Shown: positions 55,046 through 64,000 of the stretch, piece by piece | Position numbering within the stretch: position 1 is the first letter of the stretch | How the letters are laid out: each line of letters starts with the position of its first letter | DNA from: Luteibacter sp. UNCMF331Sha3.1 | GTDB taxonomy: Bacteria > Pseudomonadota > Gammaproteobacteria > Xanthomonadales > Rhodanobacteraceae | Length of the DNA stretch: 64,000 nt | Reading direction: 5' to 3' | Assembly (NCBI RefSeq): GCF_900109915.1 | Contig: NZ_FOBU01000001.1 | Span: 244,558 to 308,557, forward strand | Position numbers and translations under genes: made by a program | Notes under the pieces: generated by a model | Seen by the model: the letters and a program-made list of their open reading frames with translations, nothing else | Told to the model about the DNA's origin: nothing | Databases searched by the model: none

Positions 55046-56464
55046 ATGCACAGCATCGACCACATCTACATCGACGGCGCCTTCGTCGTGCCGCACGGCG
55101 ACGAACGCTTCGACCTCTTCAACCCCGCCACCGAAGAGCGCATCGGCACCGTCCGGCTGGCCGACGCCGACGATGCCCGGCTCGCCATCGCCGCCGCGAA
55201 GCGCGCCTTCGCGACGTTCTCGCGCACCACGGTCGACGAACGCATCGCCCTGCTCCAGCGCATGCACGACGCGGTGGTCGCGCGCGAAGACGACCTGTTC
55301 GAGGCGGTCCGCCTCGAATACGGCGCGCCCGTGTCGCGCGGCAGCTGGATGACGAAGCACGCGTCCAGCGTGTTCCTCGATGCGATCGCCACGCTGCGCG
55401 ACTACGCCTTCGAACGCCGCATGGGCACCGCCACGGTCGTCATGCAGCCGGTCGGCGTCGCGGGCCTCATCACCCCGTGGAACAGCAACGCCGGATTCAT
55501 CTGCGGCAAACTCGCCGCGGCGATCGCCGCCGGATGCACGGCGGTGATCAAGCCCAGCGAGATGAGCGCGCTGCAGACGAAGATCGTGACCGAGGCCCTG
55601 CACGCCGCCGGCGCGCCGGCAGGCGTCTTCAACATCGTCACGGGTCGCGGCGACGTCGTCGGTGCCGCGATCGTGTCCAGTCCGGACGTCGCAAAGGTAT
55701 CGTTCACCGGTTCGACCGCCGTGGGCAAGGGCATCGTCCGCGCCGGTGCCGACACGATGAAGCGCGTGACCCTGGAACTCGGCGGCAAGTCGCCCAGCAT
55801 CGTCCTCGACGATGCCGACTTCGCCAAGGCCGTGCCGCTCGCGGTCGCCGCTGGCTTCAACAACAGCGGCCAGGCCTGCATCGCCGGCTCGCGCATCCTC
55901 GTGCCGCGTGCGCGGCTCGCCGAGTTCGAAGCCCTGGCGAAGGACGTCGTCAACGCCGTGGTCTCGGGGGATCCCGCCGATCAGGCGACGACGGTGGGCC
56001 CCATGGTGAGCGCGAAACAATGGGAGCGCGTCCAGGGCTTCATCCGCAAAGGCATGGAAGAAGGCGCGCGCCTGCTGGCCGGTGGCGAAGGCCGCCCCGA
56101 TGGGCATACCCGCGGGTGGCTGGTGCGCCCCACGCTCTTCACCGACGTCAGCAACGACATGACGATCGCCCGCGAAGAAATCTTCGGGCCCGTGCTGTCG
56201 ATCATCGCGTACGACGACGAGGAAGACGCCATCGCCATCGCGAACGACACGCCGTACGGCCTGCAGGCGTACGTGCATTCGACCGATGGAGCGCGTGCCC
56301 TGCGCGTGGCGTCGCGCATCGATGCGGGGCGCGTGCTGATCAACACGCTGAGCCACGAGCCGAAGGCACCGTTCGGCGGCTTCAAGCAGTCGGGCCAGGG
56401 CCGCGAATACGGCGTCTTCGGCCTCGAGGCCTATCTCGAACCGAAGGCGATCCTCGGCGCCTGA
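55046..56464 (+). CDS. Aldehyde dehydrogenase family protein
   Basis: 472 residues. NAD(P)-binding and catalytic motifs: GLITPWNSNAGFICGKLAAAI, SFTGSTAVGKG, LELGGKSPSIVL (Glu), NNSGQACIAGSR (Cys), REEIFGPVLSIIAY and the C-terminal PFGGFKQSGQGREYG. Medium-length ALDH of broad aldehyde type; the substrate is not deducible. It faces a LysR gene, so inducible detoxification or catabolism is likely. Confidence 0.9.
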   Translation: MHSIDHIYIDGAFVVPHGDERFDLFNPATEERIGTVRLADADDARLAIAAAKRAFATFSRTTVDERIALLQRMHDAVVAREDDLFEAVRLEYGAPVSRGSWMTKHASSVFLDAIATLRDYAFERRMGTATVVMQPVGVAGLITPWNSNAGFICGKLAAAIAAGCTAVIKPSEMSALQTKIVTEALHAAGAPAGVFNIVTGRGDVVGAAIVSSPDVAKVSFTGSTAVGKGIVRAGADTMKRVTLELGGKSPSIVLDDADFAKAVPLAVAAGFNNSGQACIAGSRILVPRARLAEFEALAKDVVNAVVSGDPADQATTVGPMVSAKQWERVQGFIRKGMEEGARLLAGGEGRPDGHTRGWLVRPTLFTDVSNDMTIAREEIFGPVLSIIAYDDEEDAIAIANDTPYGLQAYVHSTDGARALRVASRIDAGRVLINTLSHEPKAPFGGFKQSGQGREYGVFGLEAYLEPKAILGA

Positions 56465-56525
56465 TCTCCGACAATCCCGCTCATCTCTGCTAACGTCCCC
56501 GGGGTCAAACCACCCCGGGGATCCC

Positions 56526-57440
56526 ATGCTCGCACGCACCTGCCTGACGCTCGCCATCGCGGCCGCCGCCCTGCCCGCCCTCGCCGACGACGCCGCGAAG
56601 ACGCCCACGCCCAAGGAAATCCTCGCGAAGGCACCGGCCGCCGACTGGCGCACGCCGGATCCGCAGAACCTCGTCTACATGGACCTGCCGCAGGGTCGCG
56701 TCATCATGGAGCTCGCGCAGGATTGGTCGCCGCTGCACGCCGCGAACATCCGCACGCTGATCCGCGAGCACTATTTCGACGGCACGCAGGTGATCCGCGT
56801 GCAGGACAATTTCGTCACGCAGTGGGGCGACCCCGACGGCGACGACAAGAAGAAGGCGAAGTCGCTCGGCACCGCGAAGGAAACGCTCGCGCCCGAGTTC
56901 ACCCGCAAGGACGGCAAGGCCTATCCGTTCACCAGGCTGCCCGATGGCGACGTCTACGCGGCGGAGGTCGGCTTTTCCGACGGCTTCCCCGTCGCCCGCG
57001 ACGGTCAGGGCGAAGCGTGGATCACGCACTGCTACGGCACCGTCGGCGTGGCGCGCGACACGGGTGCCGAGACCGGCAACGGCAGCTCGCTCTACGCGAT
57101 CATCGGCCAGGCGCCGCGCAACCTCGACCGCAACCTCGCCGTCGCCGGCAAGGTGATCAAGGGCATGGAGATCCTGTCGGCGTATCCGCGCGGCGGGGAA
57201 CCCATGGGTTTCTACGACAAGCCCGAGCAGCGCGTCACGATCAGGAGCGTCCGCCTCGCGGCCGACGTGCCCGAAGCACAGCGCACGCCGATCCAGGTGC
57301 TGCGCACCGACAGCAAGACGTTCGCCGCGGTGGTGGAAGCCAAGCGCAATCGCAAGGACGCCTTTTACGCGCGCCCGGCGGGCAAGATCGACCTGTGCAA
57401 CATCAGCGTGCCGGTAAGGGATCCGTCGAAGAAATCCTGA
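56526..57440 (+). CDS. Periplasmic cyclophilin-type peptidyl-prolyl isomerase
   Basis: 304 residues, signal peptide MLARTCLTLAIAAAALPALAD. Cyclophilin-like core: LVYMDLPQGRVIMELAQDWSPLHAANIRTLIREHYFDGTQVIRVQDNFVTQWGDPDGD, later YGTVGVARD and SLYAIIGQAPRNLDRNLAVAGKVIKGMEIL. The family-typical fQgGdp block is altered (TQWGDPDG). Extra C-terminal sequence of unknown role, with a long insertion in the middle. Periplasmic folding factor. Followed by the strongest REP pair. Confidence 0.88.
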   Translation: MLARTCLTLAIAAAALPALADDAAKTPTPKEILAKAPAADWRTPDPQNLVYMDLPQGRVIMELAQDWSPLHAANIRTLIREHYFDGTQVIRVQDNFVTQWGDPDGDDKKKAKSLGTAKETLAPEFTRKDGKAYPFTRLPDGDVYAAEVGFSDGFPVARDGQGEAWITHCYGTVGVARDTGAETGNGSSLYAIIGQAPRNLDRNLAVAGKVIKGMEILSAYPRGGEPMGFYDKPEQRVTIRSVRLAADVPEAQRTPIQVLRTDSKTFAAVVEAKRNRKDAFYARPAGKIDLCNISVPVRDPSKKS

Positions 57441-57447
57441 TCGCTCT

Positions 57448-57516
57448 GGTGGGAGCCAGCCTGCTGGCGATGGGTGCTTGCCGCGAGCACCCATCGCCAG
57501 CAGGCTGGCTCCCACC
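57448..57516. repeat. REP-like inverted repeat, perfect 30-bp arms
   Basis: 57448-57477 and 57487-57516 are exact complements with loop TTGCCGCGA, the best hairpin of the family here. Same 30-bp arm as at 3024 and 3088 but in the head-to-head form. In the cyclophilin/DUF3014 convergent gap. Confidence 0.95.
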
Positions 57517-57530
57517 AAGTCGGCATCGGG

Positions 57531-58379
57531 TCAACGAACCGGCGCCGTTTCCACCGGACTCGCATCCGCCGGCGCATCCGCCACGATCGCCTCGCGCAAT
57601 GCCTTCAGCTTGGCCTTCAGCGTCGCCTCGTTCTCCGGCCCGACGCGGATCATGAACTGCTGCCCCACCGAGAGCTGCTCGTACGCCGGATTGGCGTAGA
57701 CGTAGCCCTCCTTCGCCGGAATCAGCTGCAACGCCCCCTTCGGCTCGGGCGCCTCGAGCAGATGGTCGATCACCTCGATCAACCGATCGTTGAAGTACCC
57801 ACCCGTGCCCAGATCGGCGTACGCATGCTGAAACAAGGGGTAGTTTCGCTTGTACCAGGCCGCCGCCGTCGCGGGATTCACACGATTCGCCACGTACATG
57901 TAAGTGGCGTAGCGCTCGGCGTTCTTTTTCGACACCACGAACATGCCGTCGTCCGGCTGCACCTGGAACCGCCCCGTCGGCGTGCGCAACGGCAGCACGT
58001 TCATGCCCACCGTCTTCTTCGGCAGCGCATCGATCGTCGCGACCATGCGCGACACGATGGCGTCGGAGCGCAACAGCGATTTCAGCGCGTCATCGCTGGT
58101 CAGGGCGAAAAGCCCCGCGAGAATGGCGTCGTCGCTCTGGTCGAGCGGCGGAAGTGCCGCGGTCGACGAGGAAGCCGGATCCACCGGATGCTTTGGCGCG
58201 TTCGCCTTGCCGGGCGCGGCGGACGCCGCCGATGTCGAGGACGACGCGACCGCGGAAGGCGGTGCGGCGGCACGCTCGCGAGCCTCTTTTTCCCGGTAGA
58301 CGAAGACGCCCGCCACGATGGCGATAGCGACGATCAACCCACCCGCGATCCACTTCGAACCCGACGACTGACTGCTCAA
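57531..58379 (-). CDS. DUF3014 family membrane-anchored protein
   Basis: 282 residues from TTG 58379, chosen because GGAG lies 8 nt upstream; GTG one or two codons earlier could also serve. One membrane helix (KWIAGGLIVAIAIVAGVFVY), an Ala/Ser/Pro linker (about 35-80), then a periplasmic domain: LPPLDQSDDAILAGLFALTSDDALKSLL, RMVATIDALPKK, YMYVANRVNPATAAAWYKRNYPLFQHAYADLG, and YEQLSVGQQFMIRVGPENEATLKAKLKALREAI. This arrangement is that of DUF3014 proteins, function unknown. Confidence 0.85.
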   Translation of the reverse strand: MSSQSSGSKWIAGGLIVAIAIVAGVFVYREKEARERAAAPPSAVASSSTSAASAAPGKANAPKHPVDPASSSTAALPPLDQSDDAILAGLFALTSDDALKSLLRSDAIVSRMVATIDALPKKTVGMNVLPLRTPTGRFQVQPDDGMFVVSKKNAERYATYMYVANRVNPATAAAWYKRNYPLFQHAYADLGTGGYFNDRLIEVIDHLLEAPEPKGALQLIPAKEGYVYANPAYEQLSVGQQFMIRVGPENEATLKAKLKALREAIVADAPADASPVETAPVR

Positions 58380-58472
58380 AACGACCACTCCAACGGCAAA
58401 ACCAAGCCTCCATGGGACTACGAAGTGGCGGTGGAGTTCAAATCCGACGTTCTCACCGACGAGGTCGCCGAC

Positions 58473-58688
58473 GGTAAGGAGTGCGCGGAGCTCGCGAGGG
58501 GCCGCGGAATAGCGACACGTCAGTCTGGCGCACACCGGGGTGATGGTAGGGAATGCGCAGAGCTTGCAGAAGCCCGCGAAATAGCGACACGTCATCCCGG
58601 CGCACACCGGGGTGACGGTAAGGAATGCGCGGAGCTTGCAGAAGCCCGCGGAATAGCGACACGTCATCCCGGCGAACGCCGGGATCCA
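58473..58688. repeat. Three 72-bp tandem direct repeats
   Basis: Units 58473-58544, 58545-58616 and 58617-58688 share GGTAAGGAATGCGC...GCGACACGTCATCCCGGCG. Each is exactly 72 bp (24 codons). The end of each unit carries an incomplete dyad CCCGGCGNAC.CCGGG. They lie in the 522-bp gap between DUF3014 and icmF, which otherwise holds no recognised gene. Confidence 0.9.
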
Positions 58689-58901
58689 CGGCGACGCAAT
58701 CGGTCTTCGCGAACGCCCTTCCCTGCTGTCCGACCGGCGAACCGTCCCGCCCGAAGGAGGCGACGGCTGCCGTTTTCCGCGCGTCTCCGCAGGGAGGCGA
58801 AGGCCGGACGAGGACTGAGCGAGGAAAACGACAGCCGTCGCATCCCCCTCACCGCCACGCGAACGAATGCGATGGCGAAGCCGAGCCCGGCGAGCCGGCC
58901 C

Positions 58902-61900
58902 TCACATGTTGCGCCGGTACTCCCCGCCCACGTCGTAAAGCGCATGGCTGATCTGGCCGAGTGAATTGTGCTGCACCGCCTCCATCAGCTGCTCGAAGAC
59001 GTTGCGACGCTCGCGGGCCGTGGCCTGCAGCGTCTTCAGGCTCTCCGGCGCGAGGCCGTTACGGGCCTTGCCGTAGAGCAGCACGTTGTCGATCTGCTGG
59101 CCCTTCTCTTCCGGCGTCGAACGGATGAGTTCGATCTCGGTGGCGATCTCGCCGCCATGATCCTTCGGCAGGAACGTATTGACGCCGATGAGCGGCAGCG
59201 AGCCGTCGTGCTTCTTGTGCTCGTAGTACATCGACTCTTCCTGGATCTTGCCACGCTGGTACATGGTGTCCATCGCGCCGAGCACGCCACCGCGCTCGCT
59301 GATCGCCTCGAATTCCTTGTAGACGGCCTCTTCCACCAGGTCGGTCAGCTCGTCGACCACATAGCTGCCCTGCCACGGATTCTCGTTGAAGTTCAGCCCG
59401 AGCTCGCGATTGATGATCAGCTGGATCGCCACCGCGCGGCGCACGCTCTCTTCCGTCGGCGTGGTGATCGCCTCGTCGTAGGCGTTCGTGTGCAGGCTGT
59501 TGCAGTTGTCGAACAAGGCGTACAACGCCTGAAGCGTGGTACGGATGTCGTTGAACTGGATCTCCTGCGCGTGCAGCGAACGGCCCGACGTCTGGATGTG
59601 GTACTTCAGCATCTGGCTGCGCGCGCTCGCGCCGTAGCGCTCGCGCATCGCGCGGGCCCAGATGCGGCGGGCGACGCGGCCGATCACCGTGTATTCCGGG
59701 TCCATGCCGTTCGAGAAGAAGAACGACAGGTTCGGCGCGAAGTCGTCGATGGCCATGCCGCGCGCGAGGTAGTACTCCACGATGGTGAAGCCGTTCGACA
59801 GCGTGAAAGCGAGCTGGCTGATCGGATTCGCGCCGGCCTCGGCGATGTGATAACCCGAGATCGACACCGAGTAGAAATTGCGCACCTTGTGGTCGACGAA
59901 GTACTGCTGGATGTCGCCCATCATCCGCAACGCGAACTCCGTGCTGAAGATGCACGTGTTCTGGGCCTGGTCTTCCTTCAGGATGTCCGCCTGCACGGTG
60001 CCTCGCACCGTCGCGAGCGTATACGCCTTGATTCGCGCGTAGGTCTCGGCATCCACGACTTCCTCGCCCGACACGCCGAGCAGGCCCAGGCCGAGCCCGT
60101 CGTTGCCCTTGGGCAGGTCGCCGTTGTAGCGCGGACGATGGCCATCGGGGTAGAGCTCGGCGATGCGCGCGTTGGCGGCCTCCCACCGCGACGCGTCCTC
60201 GTTGAGGTACTTCTCGATGTTCTGATCGATCGCGGTGTTCATGAACATCGCGAGGATGATCGGCGCGGGCCCGTTGATCGTCATGGAGACCGAGGTCGAC
60301 GGAGCCGAGAGGTCGAAGCCCGAATAGAGCTTCTTCATGTCGTCGAGCGTGGCGATCGAGACACCGGAATTGCCGATCTTGCCGTAGATATCGGGGCGCG
60401 GCGCGGGATCTTCGCCGTACAGCGTGACGGAATCGAAGGCCGTGGACAGACGCGCGGCACCGCCGCCCAGCGAGAGGTAGTGGAACCGACGATTGGTGCG
60501 CTCGGGCGTGCCCTCGCCCGCGAACATGCGGGTCGGATCCTCGCCGGCGCGACGATACGGAAAGACGCCGCCCGTGTACGGATAATGGCCCGGCAGGTTC
60601 TCGCGCATGAGGAACGAGAGCAGCTCGCCCCAGTCCTTCGTCTTCGGCGGCGACACTTTCGGGATCTTCTGGTGGCTCAGCGATTCGCGGTAGTTCTCGA
60701 CGCGGATGACCTTGTCGCGCACCTGGTATTCATTGAACTCGGCCGTGACCGACTCGAATCGCGCCGGCCACTCGCGCAGAAGGTGCACGGCTTCGCTGGA
60801 CAGCTCGCGCACGGCCGAGTTGTAGCGCTGGCGAAGTACCGACAGCGCACGGTCGCCATGCACCGCCAGCAACGCGTGGTCGTACAGATCGAACGCGCGC
60901 GGCAGGTCCTCGTCGCCGATGTCCTTCAGGGACTCGTAGTAATGCTGCGCCTTGCTGGCCGCCTCGGCCTGCTTCGCGATACCCGCGTTGACGCCGCGCC
61001 CCTGCTCGGCGATCTCGGCCAGGTACCGCACGCGGTTGCCCGGAATCAGCACCGTGGCCCGCGGTTCGCGCAGGCGGGTGTCGACGTCGGGCGTCCATGC
61101 GGCCTCCGGCAGCGCGAGCTTCTCGCGCATGAGGCGGCAGAGATTGGCGAACATCCAGGTGACGCCCGGATCGTTGAACTGGCTGGCGATGCTCGGGTAG
61201 ACCGGCACCTTGTCGTCCGCCAGCTGGAACGCGGTGCGGTTACGCTTCCACTGCTTGCGCACGTCGCGCAGGGCATCCTCGGCACCGCGCTTGTCGAACT
61301 TGTTCAGTACGACCAGCTCGGCGAAGTCGAGCATGTCGATCTTCTCGAGCTGGCTGGCCGCACCGTATTCGCTGGTCATCACGTAGACCGGGAAGTCGAC
61401 GAGGTCGACGATCTCGGAATCGCTCTGTCCGATGCCGGCGGTCTCGACGATCACCAGGTCGTAGGCTTGTGCCTTCAGGAAATCGATGCAGTCGTGCAGT
61501 ACGACGGACGTCGCGGCATGCTGCCGACGGGTGGCCATCGACCGCATGTACACGCGCGGACTGCGCAGCGAGTTCATGCGGATGCGGTCGCCCAGCAGCG
61601 CGCCACCGCTGCGACGGCGCGTCGGATCGACGGCGAGCACGGCGATGCGCATCTGCGGGAAGGCGTGCAGGAAGCGCAGCAGCAGCTCGTCCACCACCGA
61701 CGACTTGCCGGCGCCGCCAGTACCGGTCAGACCGAGGACGGGCGTCTTGCCGCCGGCCAGTTTCCAGGCCTTGCGCAGACGCGCCAGGTCGTCGGCGGAG
61801 AGACCGTCTTCCTCGATCGCGGAGAGCATCGCTCCGATGGAGATCTCGTCCTCGACCGACGCATCGGACTGCACGTTCGGTGTGCGTTGCTTCGCGGCGG

Positions 61901-62354
61901 CGCGCGTGCGCGACATCACGTCTTCGATCATCTCGGTCAGGCCGAGCTTCATGCCGTCGTTCGGATGGTAGATGCGCTCGACGCCGTAGGCCTGGAGTTC
62001 CTTGATCTCCTCAGGCGTGATCGTGCCGCCACCGCCGCCGAACACGCGCACGTGGCCCGCGCCGCGTTCGCGCAGCATGTCGACCATGTACTTGAAGTAT
62101 TCGACATGGCCACCCTGATAGGACGACAGCGCGATCGCATCGGCGTCTTCCTGCAGAGCCGCGCGCACGACGTCTTCGACCGAGCGGTTATGGCCGAGGT
62201 GGATCACTTCGGCGCCCTGGCTCTGGATGATGCGGCGCATGATGTTGATGGCCGCGTCGTGGCCGTCGAACAGACTCGCGGCCGTGACGAATCGCAGCGG
62301 CGCCGCCTCCGCATCGGTGTGGCTGGCGGGGATGTGCTTGGGCTGCGAGCTCAT
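58902..62354 (-). CDS. icmF: Fused isobutyryl-CoA mutase IcmF
   Basis: 1150 residues. Order: B12-binding domain with SLFDGHDAA (His32 as lower axial ligand), SSYQGGH and FGGGGGTI; a MeaB-type G-protein chaperone domain with GTGGAGKSS near residue 211, [16 protein letters not shown] and NKFDKRG; and a C-terminal mutase domain ([61 protein letters not shown]). The single-chain order is specific to IcmF, which interconverts isobutyryl-CoA and butyryl-CoA with adenosylcobalamin. Substrate-selecting residues were not checked, so pivalyl-type specificity is not excluded. Confidence 0.93.
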   Translation of the reverse strand: MSSQPKHIPASHTDAEAAPLRFVTAASLFDGHDAAINIMRRIIQSQGAEVIHLGHNRSVEDVVRAALQEDADAIALSSYQGGHVEYFKYMVDMLRERGAGHVRVFGGGGGTITPEEIKELQAYGVERIYHPNDGMKLGLTEMIEDVMSRTRAAAKQRTPNVQSDASVEDEISIGAMLSAIEEDGLSADDLARLRKAWKLAGGKTPVLGLTGTGGAGKSSVVDELLLRFLHAFPQMRIAVLAVDPTRRRSGGALLGDRIRMNSLRSPRVYMRSMATRRQHAATSVVLHDCIDFLKAQAYDLVIVETAGIGQSDSEIVDLVDFPVYVMTSEYGAASQLEKIDMLDFAELVVLNKFDKRGAEDALRDVRKQWKRNRTAFQLADDKVPVYPSIASQFNDPGVTWMFANLCRLMREKLALPEAAWTPDVDTRLREPRATVLIPGNRVRYLAEIAEQGRGVNAGIAKQAEAASKAQHYYESLKDIGDEDLPRAFDLYDHALLAVHGDRALSVLRQRYNSAVRELSSEAVHLLREWPARFESVTAEFNEYQVRDKVIRVENYRESLSHQKIPKVSPPKTKDWGELLSFLMRENLPGHYPYTGGVFPYRRAGEDPTRMFAGEGTPERTNRRFHYLSLGGGAARLSTAFDSVTLYGEDPAPRPDIYGKIGNSGVSIATLDDMKKLYSGFDLSAPSTSVSMTINGPAPIILAMFMNTAIDQNIEKYLNEDASRWEAANARIAELYPDGHRPRYNGDLPKGNDGLGLGLLGVSGEEVVDAETYARIKAYTLATVRGTVQADILKEDQAQNTCIFSTEFALRMMGDIQQYFVDHKVRNFYSVSISGYHIAEAGANPISQLAFTLSNGFTIVEYYLARGMAIDDFAPNLSFFFSNGMDPEYTVIGRVARRIWARAMRERYGASARSQMLKYHIQTSGRSLHAQEIQFNDIRTTLQALYALFDNCNSLHTNAYDEAITTPTEESVRRAVAIQLIINRELGLNFNENPWQGSYVVDELTDLVEEAVYKEFEAISERGGVLGAMDTMYQRGKIQEESMYYEHKKHDGSLPLIGVNTFLPKDHGGEIATEIELIRSTPEEKGQQIDNVLLYGKARNGLAPESLKTLQATARERRNVFEQLMEAVQHNSLGQISHALYDVGGEYRRNM

Positions 62355-62460
62355 GGAAACTCCGGGAACGACCGACGACGGGGGGTGGGAACCGGTCGAT
62401 TCTACTGCGGAGGTGGTCGGACCCCTTGCTGCGCCGCAGCGTCGCGGGTACGCACGCGAG

Positions 62461-63342
62461 CTACGCGTGGGAATCCGCGCCGCCCAGGAAGGCGATCGCG
62501 GCGGCCACCACCGACGCGTCGTCGACGATGCGCCGATGTCCGAGGTGCCGCGTTTTCAGCAGCGTGGAGCCGGGCCAGTGCATCGCATACTGCTCGGCCT
62601 CCTCCACCGGCACGTCGCGATCGAACTCGTCGTGCACGATGAGTGCCGGCTGGGTACGGCGCGGTGCATGGTGTTCGATGTGAAGGCCGTCGATGGGCAC
62701 GCCGGTACGTCGCGCCAGCATCTCGTGAAGACCGGGCCGCAGGTGCTCGCCCAGCCGGACGAAACGCGCGAACCGTCGCGTCGCCGCCTTCGGGTCCGCC
62801 GCGGCCGCGATCAGCACCACGCGCTTCGCGGTCCATCCGTCGTCCAGCGCCAGCGTCACGGCCGCGCCGCCGAGCGAATGGGCAACGACACCTTCGGCAT
62901 CGCCGTAATGTTGGCCTACCACCGTCACGGTGCGCACGAAGTCGGGCAACGTGCACAGGCGGCCACCACTGAGGCCGTGAGCCGGCTGATCGAACGCCAC
63001 GGCCGCCCAGCCTTTCGCAAGAAGCTGCGGTACCCAGTTCTCCCAGCGCAGGCCCATGCTCGACCAGCCGTGGGCGAGTAGCACGTAGGGCTGACGTGAT
63101 GGATCGCCCCATACGTACGTGGCTACCGACTCGCCATCGACCGTCACCGTCTCGCGTCGCGCGGTCATCGAGCGCGCGGCGTGCTCGGCTCGCTCGCGAC
63201 TGCTCGGCAGCGGTGTCTGGAACACACGCGCCGCGTGGGCCACGGTACGCACCGGCGCGAAGCGGCTGCCAAAACGGTAAGCCACGCGAATGCCGAGCAG
63301 GGTCGCTACGGTACGAACGCCGAATCGGCGGGGTGGCTTCAT
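62461..63342 (-). CDS. Alpha/beta hydrolase
   Basis: 293 residues. Alpha/beta fold: [41 protein letters not shown], nucleophile elbow [10 protein letters not shown] (His-Ser-Leu-Gly-Gly), [12 protein letters not shown] (Asp) and RHLGHRRI (His). An N-terminal hydrophobic or basic stretch ([25 protein letters not shown]) may anchor it. Lies 106 bp upstream of icmF on the same strand; a link to acyl-CoA metabolism is only positional. Confidence 0.88.
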   Translation of the reverse strand: MKPPRRFGVRTVATLLGIRVAYRFGSRFAPVRTVAHAARVFQTPLPSSRERAEHAARSMTARRETVTVDGESVATYVWGDPSRQPYVLLAHGWSSMGLRWENWVPQLLAKGWAAVAFDQPAHGLSGGRLCTLPDFVRTVTVVGQHYGDAEGVVAHSLGGAAVTLALDDGWTAKRVVLIAAAADPKAATRRFARFVRLGEHLRPGLHEMLARRTGVPIDGLHIEHHAPRRTQPALIVHDEFDRDVPVEEAEQYAMHWPGSTLLKTRHLGHRRIVDDASVVAAAIAFLGGADSHA

Positions 63343-63528
63343 GCGGGAACCGATAGTCGAGGGGGCGTGATGCGGGGGCCTGGAGCACGCGTCGATCAGG
63401 AAGGTTCTCGTCGCCCGGCGCTTTCACGAAGCTGAACATTCCCGGAGGCGGTGGTCAACCACCGCTGCGAGCAGGCGTTCTGTCGCCCACGAGTCCGCAC
63501 CGTGCGGCCGATGCAAAGGAGGTATCCC

Positions 63529-63870
63529 ATGACCTTTCTGACCCGCAGTCTCGTCGCCGTGGCCGCTCTGGGCCTCGCCATCGGCGCCGCGAGCTATGCC
63601 CCGCCCGCCCCCGCGCGCGAGTACGTCTCGGTCACCGTCGGCTCCCGCCCGCCCCCGCCGCGCTTCGAGCGCGTGCCGCCGGCGCGCGCCGGCTATGTCT
63701 GGGCGCCGGGGTACTGGAACTGGGCCGGCGGCCGGTACGTGTGGGTCGGTGGCCACTGGTACGGCGCCCGCCCGGGCTACGTCTATCGTCCGCCGGTCTG
63801 GCGCCCGTACGGCCGCGGCTGGCGGATCGAGCGTGAGACCTGGCACCGCGACCCCCGCTGGCACCGCTGA
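63529..63870 (+). CDS. YXWXGXW repeat secreted protein
   Basis: 113 residues from ATG 63529 with AAAGGAGG just upstream. Signal peptide (FLTRSLVAVAALGLAIGAASYA), Pro-rich part (GSRPPPPRFERVPPARAG), then Tyr/Trp/Gly repeats YVWAPGYWNWAGGRYVWVGGHWYGARPGYVYRPPVW as in WXXGXW-repeat proteins of unknown role, and a basic Trp/Arg tail. Confidence 0.88.
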   Translation: MTFLTRSLVAVAALGLAIGAASYAPPAPAREYVSVTVGSRPPPPRFERVPPARAGYVWAPGYWNWAGGRYVWVGGHWYGARPGYVYRPPVWRPYGRGWRIERETWHRDPRWHR

Positions 63871-63937
63871 GCCCCCTTGCTGCGGCGCACCCACACGGAC
63901 GCGCGCAAGGGTTTAAACTAGGCAGCTGACACGACAT

Positions 63938-63973
63938 ATCGCCCCACCTCCCAAGGTTGGGGCGATTTTTTTG
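63938..63973 (+). terminator. Strong intrinsic terminator near the right edge
   Basis: ATCGCCCCA (63938-63946) pairs with TGGGGCGAT (63958-63966), the inner bases ACCT/AGGT extend the stem, and TTTTTTT follows. About 70 nt downstream of the WXXGXW gene stop. Confidence 0.85.
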
Positions 63974-64000
63974 ATTCGTCCCATACCGGTGGTCCCCACC

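Noticed and set aside
58473-58688. Possible CRISPR array
   Set aside because: The three 72-bp units are contiguous with no unique spacers and no cas genes nearby.
57474-58964. Plus-strand frame spanning DUF3014 and the tandem repeats
   Set aside because: Mostly antisense to DUF3014; the rest translates the 72-bp repeats and has no ribosome site or motif.
58968-62642. A 1224-codon plus-strand reading frame across icmF
   Set aside because: It is antisense to a clear icmF, gives an Arg/Ala-rich product without motifs, and arises from high GC and codon bias.

Overview
The window is high-GC gammaproteobacterial chromosome. Gene content and order (rpsP-rimM-trmD-rplS, ffh, radA, alr, dnaB-rplI-rpsR-rpsF, a FimX-type pilus regulator, an EpmB/EF-P pair, and a class I dihydroorotase whose metal-site motif starts with Gln) point to Xanthomonadales. 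My best guess is a Luteibacter/Dyella-like member of the Rhodanobacteraceae; this is inferred from protein recognition, not from a database search. No tRNA, rRNA, prophage, insertion sequence or CRISPR array was recognised. Most of the window is a densely packed core chromosome.

Layout. 0-3 kb: a Lys/Ala-rich protein running off the left edge, then yidD-pyrC-M23 peptidase. 3-8.4 kb, minus strand: folE2, then a squalene/phytoene-synthase-family gene, a MupP/Gph phosphatase, ubiG, a TRZ/ATZ amidohydrolase and efp. 8.4-11.7 kb: epmB and a fimX-like gene. 11.8-19.9 kb: the rpsP-rimM-trmD-rplS operon, ffh, a CcsA-like membrane protein, radA, alr and a CsgG-like lipoprotein. 20-23.1 kb: a small phosphatase, an SGNH hydrolase, a flavin monooxygenase and a cluster of repeats, all lying between alr and dnaB, which are neighbours in many relatives. 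23.1-26.4 kb: dnaB, rplI, rpsR, rpsF and an A-type Fe-S carrier. 26.5-31.8 kb: a likely six-gene plus-strand unit beginning with asnS and ending with an aminomuconate module (SDR, semialdehyde dehydrogenase, RidA). 31.8-42 kb: HutG-like enzyme, glutathione reductase, NlpC/P60, Ohr, SlyD-type FKBP, MFS transporter, EF-hand protein, methyltransferase, rhlE, DoxX-like, GNAT and S-formylglutathione hydrolase. 42-49.8 kb: a DeaD-type helicase, a 538-bp non-coding palindromic stretch, YkgJ, YpfJ, MAPEG, a TerC/CBS protein, a CPBP protease, a methyltransferase and an acidic small protein. 49.8-64 kb: GH15, a DUF5916-type outer-membrane protein, a LysR/aldehyde dehydrogenase pair, cyclophilin, DUF3014, a 72-bp tandem repeat, fused isobutyryl-CoA mutase IcmF, an alpha/beta hydrolase and a WXXGXW protein.

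The clearest structure not explained by genes is a family of REP-like palindromes with a GTGGGAGC head. Of twelve convergent gene pairs, the eight with a gap of 37 bp or more all carry one; the four with a smaller gap or an overlap do not, and none was found in a divergent gap. One further cluster lies behind dnaB. I saw no convincing new multi-gene system. The most checkable leads are this REP placement, the 72-bp in-frame tandem repeat, the 538-bp palindromic region, the block between alr and dnaB, an SDR lacking its catalytic Tyr/Lys, and palindromes or a DnaA box in a few regulatory gaps.
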